From NCBI RefSeq assembly GCF_021401135.1, contig NZ_JACBFO010000004.1:248001-312000 (forward strand): DNA of 64,000 bases, read 5' to 3'. The position numbers and the translations under genes were made by a program. This document shows positions 39,711-48,341 of this stretch, one piece after another. The DNA is from Azonexus sp. R2A61. Its GTDB lineage: Bacteria; Pseudomonadota; Gammaproteobacteria; Burkholderiales; Rhodocyclaceae. The notes beneath the pieces are model-generated. The model worked only from the letters and a program-made list of their open reading frames with translations, was not told the DNA's origin and searched no databases. Every line of letters begins with the position of its first letter. Position 1 is the stretch's first letter.

Positions 39711-40406
39711 ATGTTCGCTTCGCAGTTCCTTTCCCCCGCGTTCCAGCGGGTTGTCGCGGCCGCACTCGCTGTCGTCCGCAAGAGTTTGATGTTGGCCGGG
39801 CTGATTTTCGTGCTCGGCGTTGCCGGCGTGTTTCACGACTCGGGTCTGCCGGGTGGCCTGCAGGCCATGTTCCCGTCGGGCGTCGAGGCCAAGGAGCCGG
39901 CCCCGACCGATCCGGCGCTGCAGGATGTCGCGCTGCATGCCGACGAGGCGCTGAGCCCGACGCTGCGCCGGGCGCTCGGCCACGTGTCGCGGCGCTACAA
40001 GGTGTCGCAGGACGCGCTGCGGCCGATCTTCATGACCGCCCAGCAGAGCGGTCGCGAGCTTGGTCTCGATCCGCTGCTGATCATCGCGGTGATCGGCGTC
40101 GAATCCGGCTTCAATCCCTTCTCGCAGAGCGTGCTCGGCGCGCAGGGCCTGATGCAGGTGATGCCGCGTTTTCACACCGACAAGCTGCCCGAGGATGCCG
40201 GCGAACTGCCGTTCATCGATCCGGTGACCAATGTGCAGGTCGGTGCGCGCATCCTGAAGGAGTCGATCGCCCGTTTCGGCGGGCTGGAAACCGGGCTGCA
40301 GCAGTTCGGCGGCGCGCTGAACGATCCCGATCGCCGTTATTCGACCAAGGTGCTGGCCGAAAAGGCCCGCCTGGAGCAGGCCGTGGCGCTGGCCCGTCGG
40401 GCCTGA
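39711..40406 (+). CDS. Lytic transglycosylase (SLT domain), membrane-anchored
   Basis: 231 residues from ATG 39711 with a strong AAGGAGGG ribosome site. A hydrophobic segment at about 23-43 (SLMLAGLIFVLGVAGVF) acts as an anchor or uncleaved signal, and the SLT lysozyme-like domain is at about 110-225. The catalytic Glu is in VIGVESGFNP; AQGLMQVMP and the VGARILKESI-type helix follow. Cleaves the MurNAc-GlcNAc bond of peptidoglycan in the periplasm. Specific partner system unknown. Confidence 0.9.
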   Translation: MFASQFLSPAFQRVVAAALAVVRKSLMLAGLIFVLGVAGVFHDSGLPGGLQAMFPSGVEAKEPAPTDPALQDVALHADEALSPTLRRALGHVSRRYKVSQDALRPIFMTAQQSGRELGLDPLLIIAVIGVESGFNPFSQSVLGAQGLMQVMPRFHTDKLPEDAGELPFIDPVTNVQVGARILKESIARFGGLETGLQQFGGALNDPDRRYSTKVLAEKARLEQAVALARRA

Positions 40407-40471
40407 GCCGGGAACCCGGCAGGGTTCTGCCGGTCGTACGGGCATCTGTTGCGGACCGGAGGGCTGATGTG

Positions 40472-41017
40472 ATGACTGCAGAAACGACGGCCGTTGCCAC
40501 CCTGGGCGGCGGCTGCTTCTGGTGTACCGAGGCGGCGTTCGAACAACTGGCCGGCGTCGTCTCCGTGCGCCCGGGCTACATGGGCGGCGTTGATCCGGCG
40601 CCGACCTACGAAAAGGTCTGCGGCGGTGCGACCGGCCACGCCGAGGTCGTCCAGATCGCCTTCGATCCGGCGAAAATCGACTTCCGGACCTTGTTGACCG
40701 CATTCTTCGCGATTCACGATCCAACGACCCCGAACCGTCAGGGACACGACGTCGGCACGCAGTATCGTTCGGCCATCTTCCACCACGACGAGACGCAGCG
40801 CGAGCTGGCGCAGGCGCTGATCGGCGAACTCGATGCACAGGGGTTGTGGTCAGCGCCCATCGTCACCGAGGTGGTGCCGGCGACAACCTTTCATGTTGCC
40901 GAGGACTACCACCATGGCTATTTCCGGCGCAATCCCTGGCAGGGTTACTGCCAGGCGGTGGTGGCGCCGAAGGCGCTGAAGATCCGTCATCTGTTCGCCG
41001 ACCGGCTTGCCGTTTGA
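40472..41017 (+). CDS. msrA: Peptide methionine sulfoxide reductase MsrA
   Basis: Reduces methionine-S-sulfoxide in proteins. 181 residues; I use ATG 40472, 9 bp after the GGAGGG site, over the GTG one codon earlier. The active-site GGGCFWCTEAAFE is near the N terminus. RPGYMGGV, YEKVCGGATGHAE, DPTTPNRQGHDVGTQYRS and EDYHHGYFRRNP all match the family. No signal peptide, so cytosolic. Confidence 0.96.
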   Translation: MTAETTAVATLGGGCFWCTEAAFEQLAGVVSVRPGYMGGVDPAPTYEKVCGGATGHAEVVQIAFDPAKIDFRTLLTAFFAIHDPTTPNRQGHDVGTQYRSAIFHHDETQRELAQALIGELDAQGLWSAPIVTEVVPATTFHVAEDYHHGYFRRNPWQGYCQAVVAPKALKIRHLFADRLAV

Positions 41018-41033
41018 ATTGGAGACGGTAACA

Positions 41034-41054
41034 TCCTCCCGTTCTTCGGGAGGA
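41034..41054 (+). promoter_or_regulatory. Hairpin that sequesters the ribosome-binding site of the next gene
   Basis: A perfect 8-bp stem TCCTCCCG / CGGGAGGA (41034-41041 with 41047-41054) with loop TTCTT. The 3' strand is the Shine-Dalgarno sequence of the peptidase gene starting at 41058, so the stem would block ribosome entry unless melted or bound. No T run follows, so it is not a terminator. Confidence 0.6.
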
Positions 41055-41057
41055 AGC

Positions 41058-42584
41058 ATGAATAAAAGAATATTCGGCGCGGCATGCGCGCTGTGCCTGC
41101 TGGTGCTTGCGCTGCCGCTGCGGGCCGGGGACGGTGCCGACAGCGAGCAGTTGGCGGCCGGCCTGTGTCGCGGCGACAGCGGCCCGGCCTACGGTCAACC
41201 GGCGCAGATGCACGAAAAGATCGTCCGCTACCAGCGTCTGGTCGAAGAAAACCTCAGTCTGCGCGCCCGCGCCATCGATTTCCTCGACCAGCTGACGCAG
41301 CGCCAGGCGGCCGGGGAATTGCTGTCCGGCGGTGATCTGCGGCGGCTCAACGAGGGCGCGGCGCAATTGCTGGCTCAGCGCCAGGCCCTGCTGGCCGTTG
41401 CCGCCGAACACGAATGCTGGATCGGTATCGAACCCGCCGCCGACCCCGAAATCGCGCGCTTGCAGGCCAGCGGTATCGCGATGTCGGTGTCGGCCGCACT
41501 GCTGCTCTACGACAATTATCTGACGGCGGTCGGCCTGTACCGGGCGCATCCGGCGCTGCGCCAGCATCTGAATCGCAAGGACAGCGGTTTCGCGTTGCCA
41601 TCCGGCGAGCTCGACCGCATCGCGATATCCTTCAATTCGGCGATCAACCGGGCGCGGGTGCGCCGCGGCCTCGGCTGGCTGGAGCGCAATGGCGCGCCGT
41701 TGCGCGATGCCGGCAACGACGACGCCCGTTACCTGCTGACGCTGATCGAACAGAGCCCGGCCCAGCAGATGGTCCGGCAGTTCCGGCCGGTCGGTTATGT
41801 CGGCAACCTGCTCGGTTTTTTCAGCACCTTGTCGGTGGATACGCTGAACCGGCTGAAGAACGAAGGCGTCAATCTGTCCAGTCTGCTGTTCGGCAATGCG
41901 GTCGGCCTGGTCGAGACGCGGCGCGGCAAGCTTTACGGGCGGCTGGAGGTGTTCGAGGACGTGCGCGGCAAGCTGCGCGCCGGCGACATCCTGCTCGAAA
42001 AAACACCGTTCCGGCTGACCGATGCCTTCATTCCCGGTCATTGGGGGCATGTTGCGGTGTGGGTCGGCGAGGTGGAGGAATTGCGTCGCCTGGGAATCTG
42101 GGAGCATCCGGTGGTGCGTCCGTACCAGCGGCAGATCCGCGACGGGCGCGGTGTCGTCGAGGCGCTGCGGGCCGGCGTCAAGATGAATACGCTGAACCAT
42201 TTCCTCAATGTCGACGACCTGGCGGTATTGCGCCACGAGACGCTGGCCGACACCCAGCGTGCCGAGGTCATCTTGCAGACCCTGCGCCAGGTCGGCAAAG
42301 CCTACGATTTCAATTTCGATGTCGAAACCACCGACCGCATCGTCTGTTCCGAACTGGTCTATCACGCCTACGGCGACATCCGCTGGCCGGTCGCCCGCCA
42401 TCTCGGCCGGGCGACGATCAGTCCGGACAACGTTGCCGTCGAGGCGACCGGCGACGGACCGTTCTCGGTGAATGCGCTGTACCACGACGGGCGGATGGTG
42501 GACGATGCGCCGCGGCAACGCATGAGCGAACTGGTCAGGCGCGACGTGATACGGATCGCCCGCGGCGAGGGCGCCGTGCGCTGA
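41058..42584 (+). CDS. YiiX-like exported cysteine peptidase/amidase (permuted NlpC/P60 fold)
   Basis: 508-residue precursor with a Sec signal peptide (cleaved near LRAGD). Residues 30-310 are helical and unrecognised. The C-terminal about 200 residues match the permuted papain-like (YiiX/YebB) fold, in which the His comes before the Cys. His is in FIPGHWGHVAVWVG (about 330) and the nucleophile Cys in RIVCSELVYHAYG (about 430). Such enzymes are thought to cleave amide or ester bonds in peptides or lipids in the envelope. Start fixed by the SD in the hairpin at 41034-41054. Converges with lnt, with 4 bp between. Confidence 0.82.
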   Translation: MNKRIFGAACALCLLVLALPLRAGDGADSEQLAAGLCRGDSGPAYGQPAQMHEKIVRYQRLVEENLSLRARAIDFLDQLTQRQAAGELLSGGDLRRLNEGAAQLLAQRQALLAVAAEHECWIGIEPAADPEIARLQASGIAMSVSAALLLYDNYLTAVGLYRAHPALRQHLNRKDSGFALPSGELDRIAISFNSAINRARVRRGLGWLERNGAPLRDAGNDDARYLLTLIEQSPAQQMVRQFRPVGYVGNLLGFFSTLSVDTLNRLKNEGVNLSSLLFGNAVGLVETRRGKLYGRLEVFEDVRGKLRAGDILLEKTPFRLTDAFIPGHWGHVAVWVGEVEELRRLGIWEHPVVRPYQRQIRDGRGVVEALRAGVKMNTLNHFLNVDDLAVLRHETLADTQRAEVILQTLRQVGKAYDFNFDVETTDRIVCSELVYHAYGDIRWPVARHLGRATISPDNVAVEATGDGPFSVNALYHDGRMVDDAPRQRMSELVRRDVIRIARGEGAVR

Positions 42585-42588
42585 AGGC

Positions 42589-44049
42589 TCAGCGCGGTCG
42601 GCGCCAGCGCGCGCCGAGCAGCGTCAGCGCGATCAGGGCCAGGGCCGGCCAGTCGCCCAGGGCGACATAAGGCGTGCTGCCGATGTGGGCGCGCACTTCA
42701 TCCTCGAGGACGGCCGTTTCGAAAGGCGGCAGCACGCGACGCAGACTGCCGTCGGCGTCGATGATCGCCGTCATGCCGGTGTTGGTGGCGCGGAGCATCG
42801 GTCGTCCGGTTTCGGCCGCCCGCAACTGGGCGATCTGCAGGTGCTGCGGCTGGGCCAGCGAGCGGCCGAACCAGGCGGTATTCGACAGGTTGGCCAGGAC
42901 GCCGGCGGCCGGCAGCGGACGAATGATCTCAGCGCCGAAAACGTCCTCGTAGCAGATGTCGACCGCAAGATTCAGTCCGCCGACCGCCAGCGGCGCCTGG
43001 CCGGCCGGGCCCGGGGTGAACGACGACATCGGGATGTTGGCGCGGGCCATGAACCAGGCGAAACCGGGCGGAATGAATTCGCCGAACGGGACCAGGTGAT
43101 GCTTGCTGTAAATCTGGCTGGGCGAATGGCCGAGGCTGTAGGCACTGTTGAAATACTGGCCATCGTATTGCCCGGTCAGTGTGCCGATCACCAGATCGCC
43201 GTCCCGGCGTTGCGCCAGGGCTCGCAGCTCTTCCAGGTAAGCCGGCGGCAACTGGTCGATGAAGGCCGGCAGTGCGGTTTCCGGCAGCAAGGTCAGGCGG
43301 GCCGGGTGGGCGGCGATCAGGTCGCGGTAGAGACGCAAGGTGGCGATGAAATGCTCGGGGTCGAACTTGATGTCCTGCGCGACATTGCCCTGGATCAGCG
43401 CGACGCTGACCGGTTCGCCGGCGGCTTCGGTCCAGGCGACCTGGCGCAGGCCGAAGCCACCGGCTGCGACGATGGCCAGGGCGATGATCCCGCTGCGCGG
43501 CCGTGACAGCAGGGCGCCAAGACCGGCAACCAGCAGGCTGATGCCGAACACGCCGAGCAGCGGCGCATAACCGGCCAGCGGGCTGGGCGGCGACTGGCTG
43601 TAGCCCAGTGCCAGCCAGGGGAAACCGGTGAAAATCCAGCTGCGCAGCCAGTCGACCGCAGCCATGCTGCCGGCAAAGGCAAGCATGCCGCGCCGGCCGC
43701 CGGCGGGGGCCAGACGTTTGCTCAGCCAGCCGGCCGCGGCGGGAAACAGCGCCAGCAGCAGGCAGTAGGCGACGGTGGCCGGGCCGGCCAGCCACCAGGG
43801 CATGCCGCCGAAAACCGACAGGCTGACGAAAACCCACGACACGCCGCCGCCAAACAGGCCGCCGCCGTAAAACAGACCGGCCAGCGCCGCCTCGCGCGGG
43901 CTTTCGGCACGCTGGACCAGCAGGAACAGCAGCAGGCAGGCCAGCGGCAACAGCCAGAACAAGCCGAAGGGCGCGAAAGCGAAGACGCTGGCGGCCCCGG
44001 CCGTCAGCGCGATCAGCCGGCGCCAGGCCGGCCGGTCAGGCAGCCGCAT
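42589..44049 (-). CDS. lnt: Apolipoprotein N-acyltransferase
   Basis: N-acylates the lipidated Cys of outer-membrane lipoproteins, last step of lipoprotein maturation. 486 residues from ATG 44049, overlapping corC by 14 bp; the reading frame further upstream is a corC shadow. The N-terminal half has multiple membrane helices; the C-terminal nitrilase domain contains the catalytic triad in TLLPETALPAF (Glu), YSKHHLVPFGE (Lys) and VDICYEDVF (Cys). Order lnt-corC-ybeY-ybeZ-miaB is the classic proteobacterial arrangement. Confidence 0.95.
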   Translation of the reverse strand: MRLPDRPAWRRLIALTAGAASVFAFAPFGLFWLLPLACLLLFLLVQRAESPREAALAGLFYGGGLFGGGVSWVFVSLSVFGGMPWWLAGPATVAYCLLLALFPAAAGWLSKRLAPAGGRRGMLAFAGSMAAVDWLRSWIFTGFPWLALGYSQSPPSPLAGYAPLLGVFGISLLVAGLGALLSRPRSGIIALAIVAAGGFGLRQVAWTEAAGEPVSVALIQGNVAQDIKFDPEHFIATLRLYRDLIAAHPARLTLLPETALPAFIDQLPPAYLEELRALAQRRDGDLVIGTLTGQYDGQYFNSAYSLGHSPSQIYSKHHLVPFGEFIPPGFAWFMARANIPMSSFTPGPAGQAPLAVGGLNLAVDICYEDVFGAEIIRPLPAAGVLANLSNTAWFGRSLAQPQHLQIAQLRAAETGRPMLRATNTGMTAIIDADGSLRRVLPPFETAVLEDEVRAHIGSTPYVALGDWPALALIALTLLGARWRRPR

Positions 44050-44884
44050 CGGTGGACCGGGCTCGGGGGGCGGGCGGATCGACGAGCAGGGTGTACAGCC
44101 GGCGACTGTCGGCGCGCAGCACCTGGAAACGCATGCCGTCGATGTCGATGACCTCGTTGCGCTTCGGCACCCGGCCGAGCTGGCGCAGGACCAGGCCGCC
44201 GACGGTGTCGAATTCCTCGTCGGAGAAGTGGGTCGAGAAAGCGGCGTTGAAGTCCTCGATCTCGGTGCGCGCCTTGACCCGGTAGCGGCCGGCGGAGTCG
44301 AGGCGGATGTTGTCGTGCGCTTCGTCGAAGTCGTATTCGTCCTCGATGTCGCCGACGATCTGCTCGAGCACGTCCTCGATGGTGACCAGCCCGGCGACAC
44401 CGCCGTATTCGTTGACCACGATGGCCATGTGGTTGCGCGACACCCGGAATTCGCGCAGCAGCACGTTCAGGCGCTTGGATTCGGGGATGAAGACCGCGGG
44501 GCGCAGCCAGTCGCGCAGGTCGAAGGCTTCTTCGGTATGCAGCCGCAGCAGGTCCTTGGCCAGCAGGATGCCGAGGACGTTGTCGCGGTCGCCGTCGACG
44601 ACGGGAAAGCGCGAATGGGCGGCTTCGATGACCACCGGCAGGATTTCATCCATCGGGTCGTCGACGTCGATGACGTCCATCTGGGCCCGCGGAATCATCA
44701 CGTCGGTGACGCGGGTCTCGGAGGCGGCCAGCGCGCCTTCGATGATGGTCAGGGCGTCGGCATCCATCAGGTTGCGCTCGTAGGCGCTGTGCAGGACTGC
44801 CAGGAGCTGCTCGCGATCTTCGGGTTCGCGGAGCAGGAAGGAGGTGAGGCGTTCGAAAAATCCCGGTTTACTGTCTGCGTCCAT
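44036..44884 (-). CDS. corC: CorC/HlyC-type CBS-domain protein
   Basis: 282-residue cytosolic protein with two CBS domains (VMIPRAQMDVIDVDDPMDEI and the AIVVNEYGGVAGLVTIEDVL region) and a C-terminal CorC_HlyC domain (FSDEEFDTVGGLVLRQLGRV). Family members are linked to Mg/Co efflux and, in the lnt-ybeX operon, to ribosome metabolism. Five bp after ybeY. Binds adenine nucleotides in relatives. Confidence 0.93.
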   Translation of the reverse strand: MDADSKPGFFERLTSFLLREPEDREQLLAVLHSAYERNLMDADALTIIEGALAASETRVTDVMIPRAQMDVIDVDDPMDEILPVVIEAAHSRFPVVDGDRDNVLGILLAKDLLRLHTEEAFDLRDWLRPAVFIPESKRLNVLLREFRVSRNHMAIVVNEYGGVAGLVTIEDVLEQIVGDIEDEYDFDEAHDNIRLDSAGRYRVKARTEIEDFNAAFSTHFSDEEFDTVGGLVLRQLGRVPKRNEVIDIDGMRFQVLRADSRRLYTLLVDPPAPRARSTDAAA

Positions 44885-44889
44885 GATGT

Positions 44890-45345
44890 TCAGTTCGCCT
44901 CGCCCGCATACGGGTCGGGGTAGCCAAGCGCGGCGAGAATTTCCCTTTCCTTGTCTTCCATCGCCTGGGCCTCGGCGTCGTCTTCGTGGTCCCAGCCCTG
45001 CAAATGCAGCATACCATGCACCGTCAGGTGCGCGTAGTGCGCCTCGGCCGTCTTGCCCTGTTCGCCGGCCTCGCGGGCGACGACCGCGGGACAGACGACG
45101 AGGTCGCCCATGACGCGTGGTTCCGTCTCGTACGGAAAGGACAGCACGTTGGTCGCGTAATCCTTGCCGCGGTAATCGCGGTTCAGTTCGCGGCCTTCGT
45201 CGTCTCCGACCAGGCGGATCGTCACATCGCCACCGCCGGCCAGTGCGGCGCGCGCCCAGCGCACGAAATCCGCGCGCAAGGGTAGGCCCTCGTCATGACA
45301 GGCATATTGCACGGACAGGTTAAGACGCTTGTTGACGGGATTCAT
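44890..45345 (-). CDS. ybeY: Endoribonuclease YbeY
   Basis: Metal-dependent RNase needed for 16S rRNA 3' maturation and ribosome quality control. 151 residues from ATG 45345 ([12 protein letters not shown]), overlapping ybeZ by 26 bp; a longer frame exists but lies inside ybeZ. The zinc motif [11 protein letters not shown] (three His) and the substrate-site segment [17 protein letters not shown] are intact. Confidence 0.95.
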   Translation of the reverse strand: MNPVNKRLNLSVQYACHDEGLPLRADFVRWARAALAGGGDVTIRLVGDDEGRELNRDYRGKDYATNVLSFPYETEPRVMGDLVVCPAVVAREAGEQGKTAEAHYAHLTVHGMLHLQGWDHEDDAEAQAMEDKEREILAALGYPDPYAGEAN

Positions 45346-46303
45346 AGGCTTCGACGATGCGGGCGACCAGCGGGTGGCGCACCACATCTTCCTTCTTGAA
45401 GGTGGTGAAAGCGATGCCGCGCACGTCGCGCAGCACCTCGATGGCTTCCTTGAGGCCGCTTTTCTGGCCCTTGGGCAGGTCGACCTGAGTGACGTCGCCG
45501 GTGACCACGGCCTTGGCGCCGATGCCGATGCGGGTCAGGAACATCTTCATCTGCTCGGGCGTGGTGTTCTGCGCCTCGTCGAGAATGACGAAGGCGTGGT
45601 TCAGCGTGCGGCCGCGCATGAAAGCCAGCGGCGCGATTTCGATGGCGCGCTTTTCGTAGAGCTTGGCGACGCGGTCGGCGCCCATCAGGTCGTACAGCGC
45701 GTCGTAGAGCGGGCGCAGGTAGGGATCGATTTTCTGCGTCAGGTCGCCGGGCAGGAAACCGAGGCGCTCGCCGGCTTCGACCGCCGGCCGGGTCAGGATG
45801 ATGCGCTCGACCAGGTCGCGCTCGAAGGCGTCGACCGCCGAGGCGACGGCGAGGTAGGTCTTGCCGGTGCCGGCCGGGCCGATGCCGAAGGTGATGTCGT
45901 GTTCCTGGACGTGCTTGAGGTACTCGACCTGGCGCGGCGTGCGGCCGTGCAGTTCGGTCTTGCGCGTGACCAGTTGCGGGCCGTCGGTCGGGCTGTCGGC
46001 GCTGCGTGAAATGCGGCGCACCGGCGCATTGAGGAATTCGATCAGGCCGAGCTGGATTTCGTCGACCGACAGCGGCTGGCGCGACAGCGCGTAAAAGTGG
46101 CGCAGCGCATCTGCGGTCAACTGGGCTTTTTCGCCAAAAACCGAGAAGCGTTCGTTGCGCCGGCGTATCGTCACGTCGAAGCCGGTTTCGATCTGCCGGA
46201 TGTTTTCATCGAGCGGCCCGCACAAATTGGCGAGCAGGGCATTGTCGACCGGAACGAGGGCGAATTCGACCGGCTTCTGCTTGGGAGCGGGCTTAGCTTT
46301 CAC
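45320..46303 (-). CDS. ybeZ: PhoH-like ATPase YbeZ
   Basis: 327 residues. Walker [12 protein letters not shown], Walker B-type [14 protein letters not shown], and the sensor [17 protein letters not shown] are typical of PhoH family NTPases. An N-terminal KH-like segment precedes the ATPase. Coupled to ybeY and overlapping miaB by 11 bp; in other bacteria YbeZ partners YbeY. The 'PhoH' name comes from the E. coli Pho-regulon paralogue, but I see no PHO box here. Confidence 0.95.
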   Translation of the reverse strand: MKAKPAPKQKPVEFALVPVDNALLANLCGPLDENIRQIETGFDVTIRRRNERFSVFGEKAQLTADALRHFYALSRQPLSVDEIQLGLIEFLNAPVRRISRSADSPTDGPQLVTRKTELHGRTPRQVEYLKHVQEHDITFGIGPAGTGKTYLAVASAVDAFERDLVERIILTRPAVEAGERLGFLPGDLTQKIDPYLRPLYDALYDLMGADRVAKLYEKRAIEIAPLAFMRGRTLNHAFVILDEAQNTTPEQMKMFLTRIGIGAKAVVTGDVTQVDLPKGQKSGLKEAIEVLRDVRGIAFTTFKKEDVVRHPLVARIVEAYESRQQAS

Positions 46304-47630
46304 GGGTGACGATCTCGCCTTTCAGGCTGTGCGGCAGCGCTTCGGTGATGCGGACGTCGACGAAGGTGTTGATCAACCGCGGATTGCCGATGAAATTGAC
46401 GATACGGTTGTTGTCGGTGCGTCCGGCCACTTCGTTGGCGTCCTTCTTCGACAGGCCTTCGACCAGCACGCGCTGCACGCTGCCGACCATGGCCCGGCTG
46501 ACGCCCTGGGCCAGTTCGTCGATCCGCTTCTGCAGCCGCGACAGCCGGGCCGATTTGACCTCGGCCGGCGTGTCGTCGGCCAGGTCGAGCGCCGGGGTGC
46601 CGGGGCGCGGGCTGTAGATGAACGAGAACGAAGCGTCGAATTCGACGTCGTCGATCAGTTTCATGGTCTTCTCGAAGTCCTCGTCGGTTTCGCCGGGGAA
46701 GCCGACGATGAAGTCGGTGGATAGCGAAATGTCCGGCCGGGCGGCACGCAGCTTGCGCACGATGGATTTGTACTCGAGCGTCGTGTAGCCGCGCTTCATC
46801 GCCGCCAGCACGCGGTCGGAGCCGGCCTGTACCGGCAGGTGCAGGTGCGAGACCAGTTTCGGGACCGTCTGGTAGATATCGATCAGTCGTTGCGACATCT
46901 CGCGCGGGTGCGAGGTGGTGTAACGAATGCGCTCGATCCCCGGCACCTCGGCGATGTACTCGATGAGCAGCGCCAGGTCGGCCTTCTCGTCGGTGCCTTC
47001 CATGTCGCCGCGGTAGGCATTGACGTTCTGGCCGAGCAGCGTCACTTCCCCGACGCCGTGCGCGGCGAGGTCGGCGACTTCGGTCAGGATGTCGGTGAAC
47101 GGCCGCGACACTTCGCCGCCGCGGGTGTAGGGAACGATGCAGAAGGTACAGAACTTGGAGCAGCCTTCCATGATCGAGACGAAGGCGCTGGCGCCCTTGA
47201 CCTCGGCCGGCGGCATCGAATCGAACTTCTCGATTTCCGGGAAGGAGACGTCGACCGCCGCCTTGCCCTTTTCCTTGCGCTCGGCAATCAGCTGCGGTAG
47301 CCGGTGCAGCGTCTGCGGTCCGAACACGACATCGACGTAGGGCGCGCGGGCGACGATGGCATCGCCTTCCTGGCTGGCGACGCAGCCGCCGACACCGATC
47401 ACCAGGTCGGGTTTCAGCTGTTTCAGGTGCTTGATCCGGCCGAGGTCATGGAACACCTTTTCCTGTGCCTTCTCGCGTACCGAGCAGGTATTGAACAGGA
47501 TGATGTCGGCGTCTTCCGGGTTGTCGGTCTTGACGATGCCTTCGCTGGCGTTCAGCACATCGGCCATCTTGTCCGAATCGTATTCGTTCATCTGGCACCC
47601 GAAGGTACGGATGAATAGTTTTTTGCTCAT
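46293..47630 (-). CDS. miaB: tRNA-2-methylthio-N6-dimethylallyladenosine synthase
   Basis: Radical-SAM methylthiotransferase acting on i6A37 of tRNAs reading U-initial codons. 445 residues. N-terminal UPF0004 domain with [13 protein letters not shown] and further Cys ([20 protein letters not shown]) for the second cluster, radical-[18 protein letters not shown] (CX3CX2C), and a C-terminal TRAM domain. First gene of the minus-strand ybe/lnt block. Confidence 0.97.
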   Translation of the reverse strand: MSKKLFIRTFGCQMNEYDSDKMADVLNASEGIVKTDNPEDADIILFNTCSVREKAQEKVFHDLGRIKHLKQLKPDLVIGVGGCVASQEGDAIVARAPYVDVVFGPQTLHRLPQLIAERKEKGKAAVDVSFPEIEKFDSMPPAEVKGASAFVSIMEGCSKFCTFCIVPYTRGGEVSRPFTDILTEVADLAAHGVGEVTLLGQNVNAYRGDMEGTDEKADLALLIEYIAEVPGIERIRYTTSHPREMSQRLIDIYQTVPKLVSHLHLPVQAGSDRVLAAMKRGYTTLEYKSIVRKLRAARPDISLSTDFIVGFPGETDEDFEKTMKLIDDVEFDASFSFIYSPRPGTPALDLADDTPAEVKSARLSRLQKRIDELAQGVSRAMVGSVQRVLVEGLSKKDANEVAGRTDNNRIVNFIGNPRLINTFVDVRITEALPHSLKGEIVTRES

Positions 47631-47686
47631 GTTCGACTTCGTGCAACGGTTGGGGTGATAAATGCCTTAATTCTGCTGGCGGCTTC

Positions 47687-47716
47687 TTGACGCGGTTTCG
47701 ACGCAGCCTCTATAAT
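47687..47716 (+). promoter_or_regulatory. Promoter of tRNA-Met
   Basis: -35 TTGACG (47687-47692), 18-bp spacer, perfect -10 TATAAT (47711-47716), 14 bp before the mature tRNA 5' end. Confidence 0.85.
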
Positions 47717-47730
47717 CCGCGCCCTTAAGT

Positions 47731-47807
47731 GGTGATGTAGCTCAGACGGTTAGAGCGATGGATTCATAACCCATAGGTCGGCAGTTCGATTCTGCCCATC
47801 ACCACCA
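47731..47807 (+). tRNA. tRNA with anticodon CAT, elongator Met (likely)
   Basis: 77-nt cloverleaf with encoded CCA. Acceptor GGTGATG / CATCACC, D-arm GCTCAGACGGTTAGAGC, anticodon stem ATGGATTCATAACCCAT with CAT in a 7-nt loop TTCATAA, T-arm with GTTCGATTC. No C1:A72 mismatch, so not the initiator. A second CAT tRNA (57209-57285) is the better Ile2 candidate, leaving this one as elongator Met. Confidence 0.85.
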
Positions 47808-47817
47808 GCTTTCCTGC

Positions 47818-47852
47818 AAAAGCCGCTGCTTCGAGAGAAGTGGCGGCTTTTT
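47818..47852 (+). terminator. Rho-independent terminator after tRNA-Met
   Basis: Stem AGCCGC / GCGGCT (47821-47826 with 47843-47848), extended inside by CTTC / GAAG (47829-47832 with 47837-47840), followed by a run of T. Confidence 0.85.
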
Positions 47853-48259
47853 CGTTTCTTCGTCCGGCAAACTCGTTCATTCCTGTTCCAGTGTCGTCCG
47901 CCTGCCTGTCCGGCAGTTTGCGGTCGGGCCCGCTAAGGGCCTGAAAATTCGGGCGATTATAGCATCCGCGCCGGGGGCTTGCGAGGCTCGCCGGGCCATT
48001 CCGGCCGGCTGCCGCCGGCGCCCCCGACAAGCTGCCGCCAGCGTGTTCGCTGCGGCACCCGAATGGTGAGCGAAACCTCCGGATGCCCTCTCCGGGTGCA
48101 TCTTGCATGCACCGTCGCGGTCGACTGCCCGATGGTGGCAAAAAACAAAACGGCGTTTATTTTTTCCTTTTCATTGCCTTAGAAAATACATGGGGCGTTG
48201 GGCCGGGTTTGGCACGTTGCATGCAATGTTCAGCGTGTTTCCCAACCTCGGAGCAATCG
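47853..48259 (+). other. Intergenic region between tRNA-Met and the peptide ABC operon
   Basis: About 400 bp without a convincing gene. A minus-strand frame here only reads through the antisense of the tRNA. The distal part turns AT-rich (48140-48190, T runs), as expected near a promoter, and holds two TGCATGCA palindromes. I cannot place a -35/-10 pair with confidence. Confidence 0.5.
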
Positions 48260-48341
48260 ATGAACCCCAGTAAATTGAAGATTTCCCGGTGGCTTGCGGC
48301 GTTGCCGCTGGCTTTCTCCCTGCATGCAGGATTGCATGCAG
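48102..48341. promoter_or_regulatory. Cluster of four TGCATGCA palindromes around the ABC operon start
   Basis: TGCATGCA occurs at 48104-48111, 48218-48225 (as the 10-bp palindrome TTGCATGCAA), 48321-48328 (CTGCATGCAG) and 48333-48340 (TTGCATGCAG). Two lie upstream of the first gene (start 48260) and two within its signal-peptide codons. FCD-type GntR regulators often bind TTGnnnnCAA-like palindromes, and such a regulator is encoded in this operon at 53836-54540. Regulation is inferred. Confidence 0.5.

Noticed and set aside
47764..48141. Minus-strand frame ending MGRIELPTYGL
   Set aside because: Its C terminus is the antisense translation of the tRNA-Met gene, a known annotation artefact.
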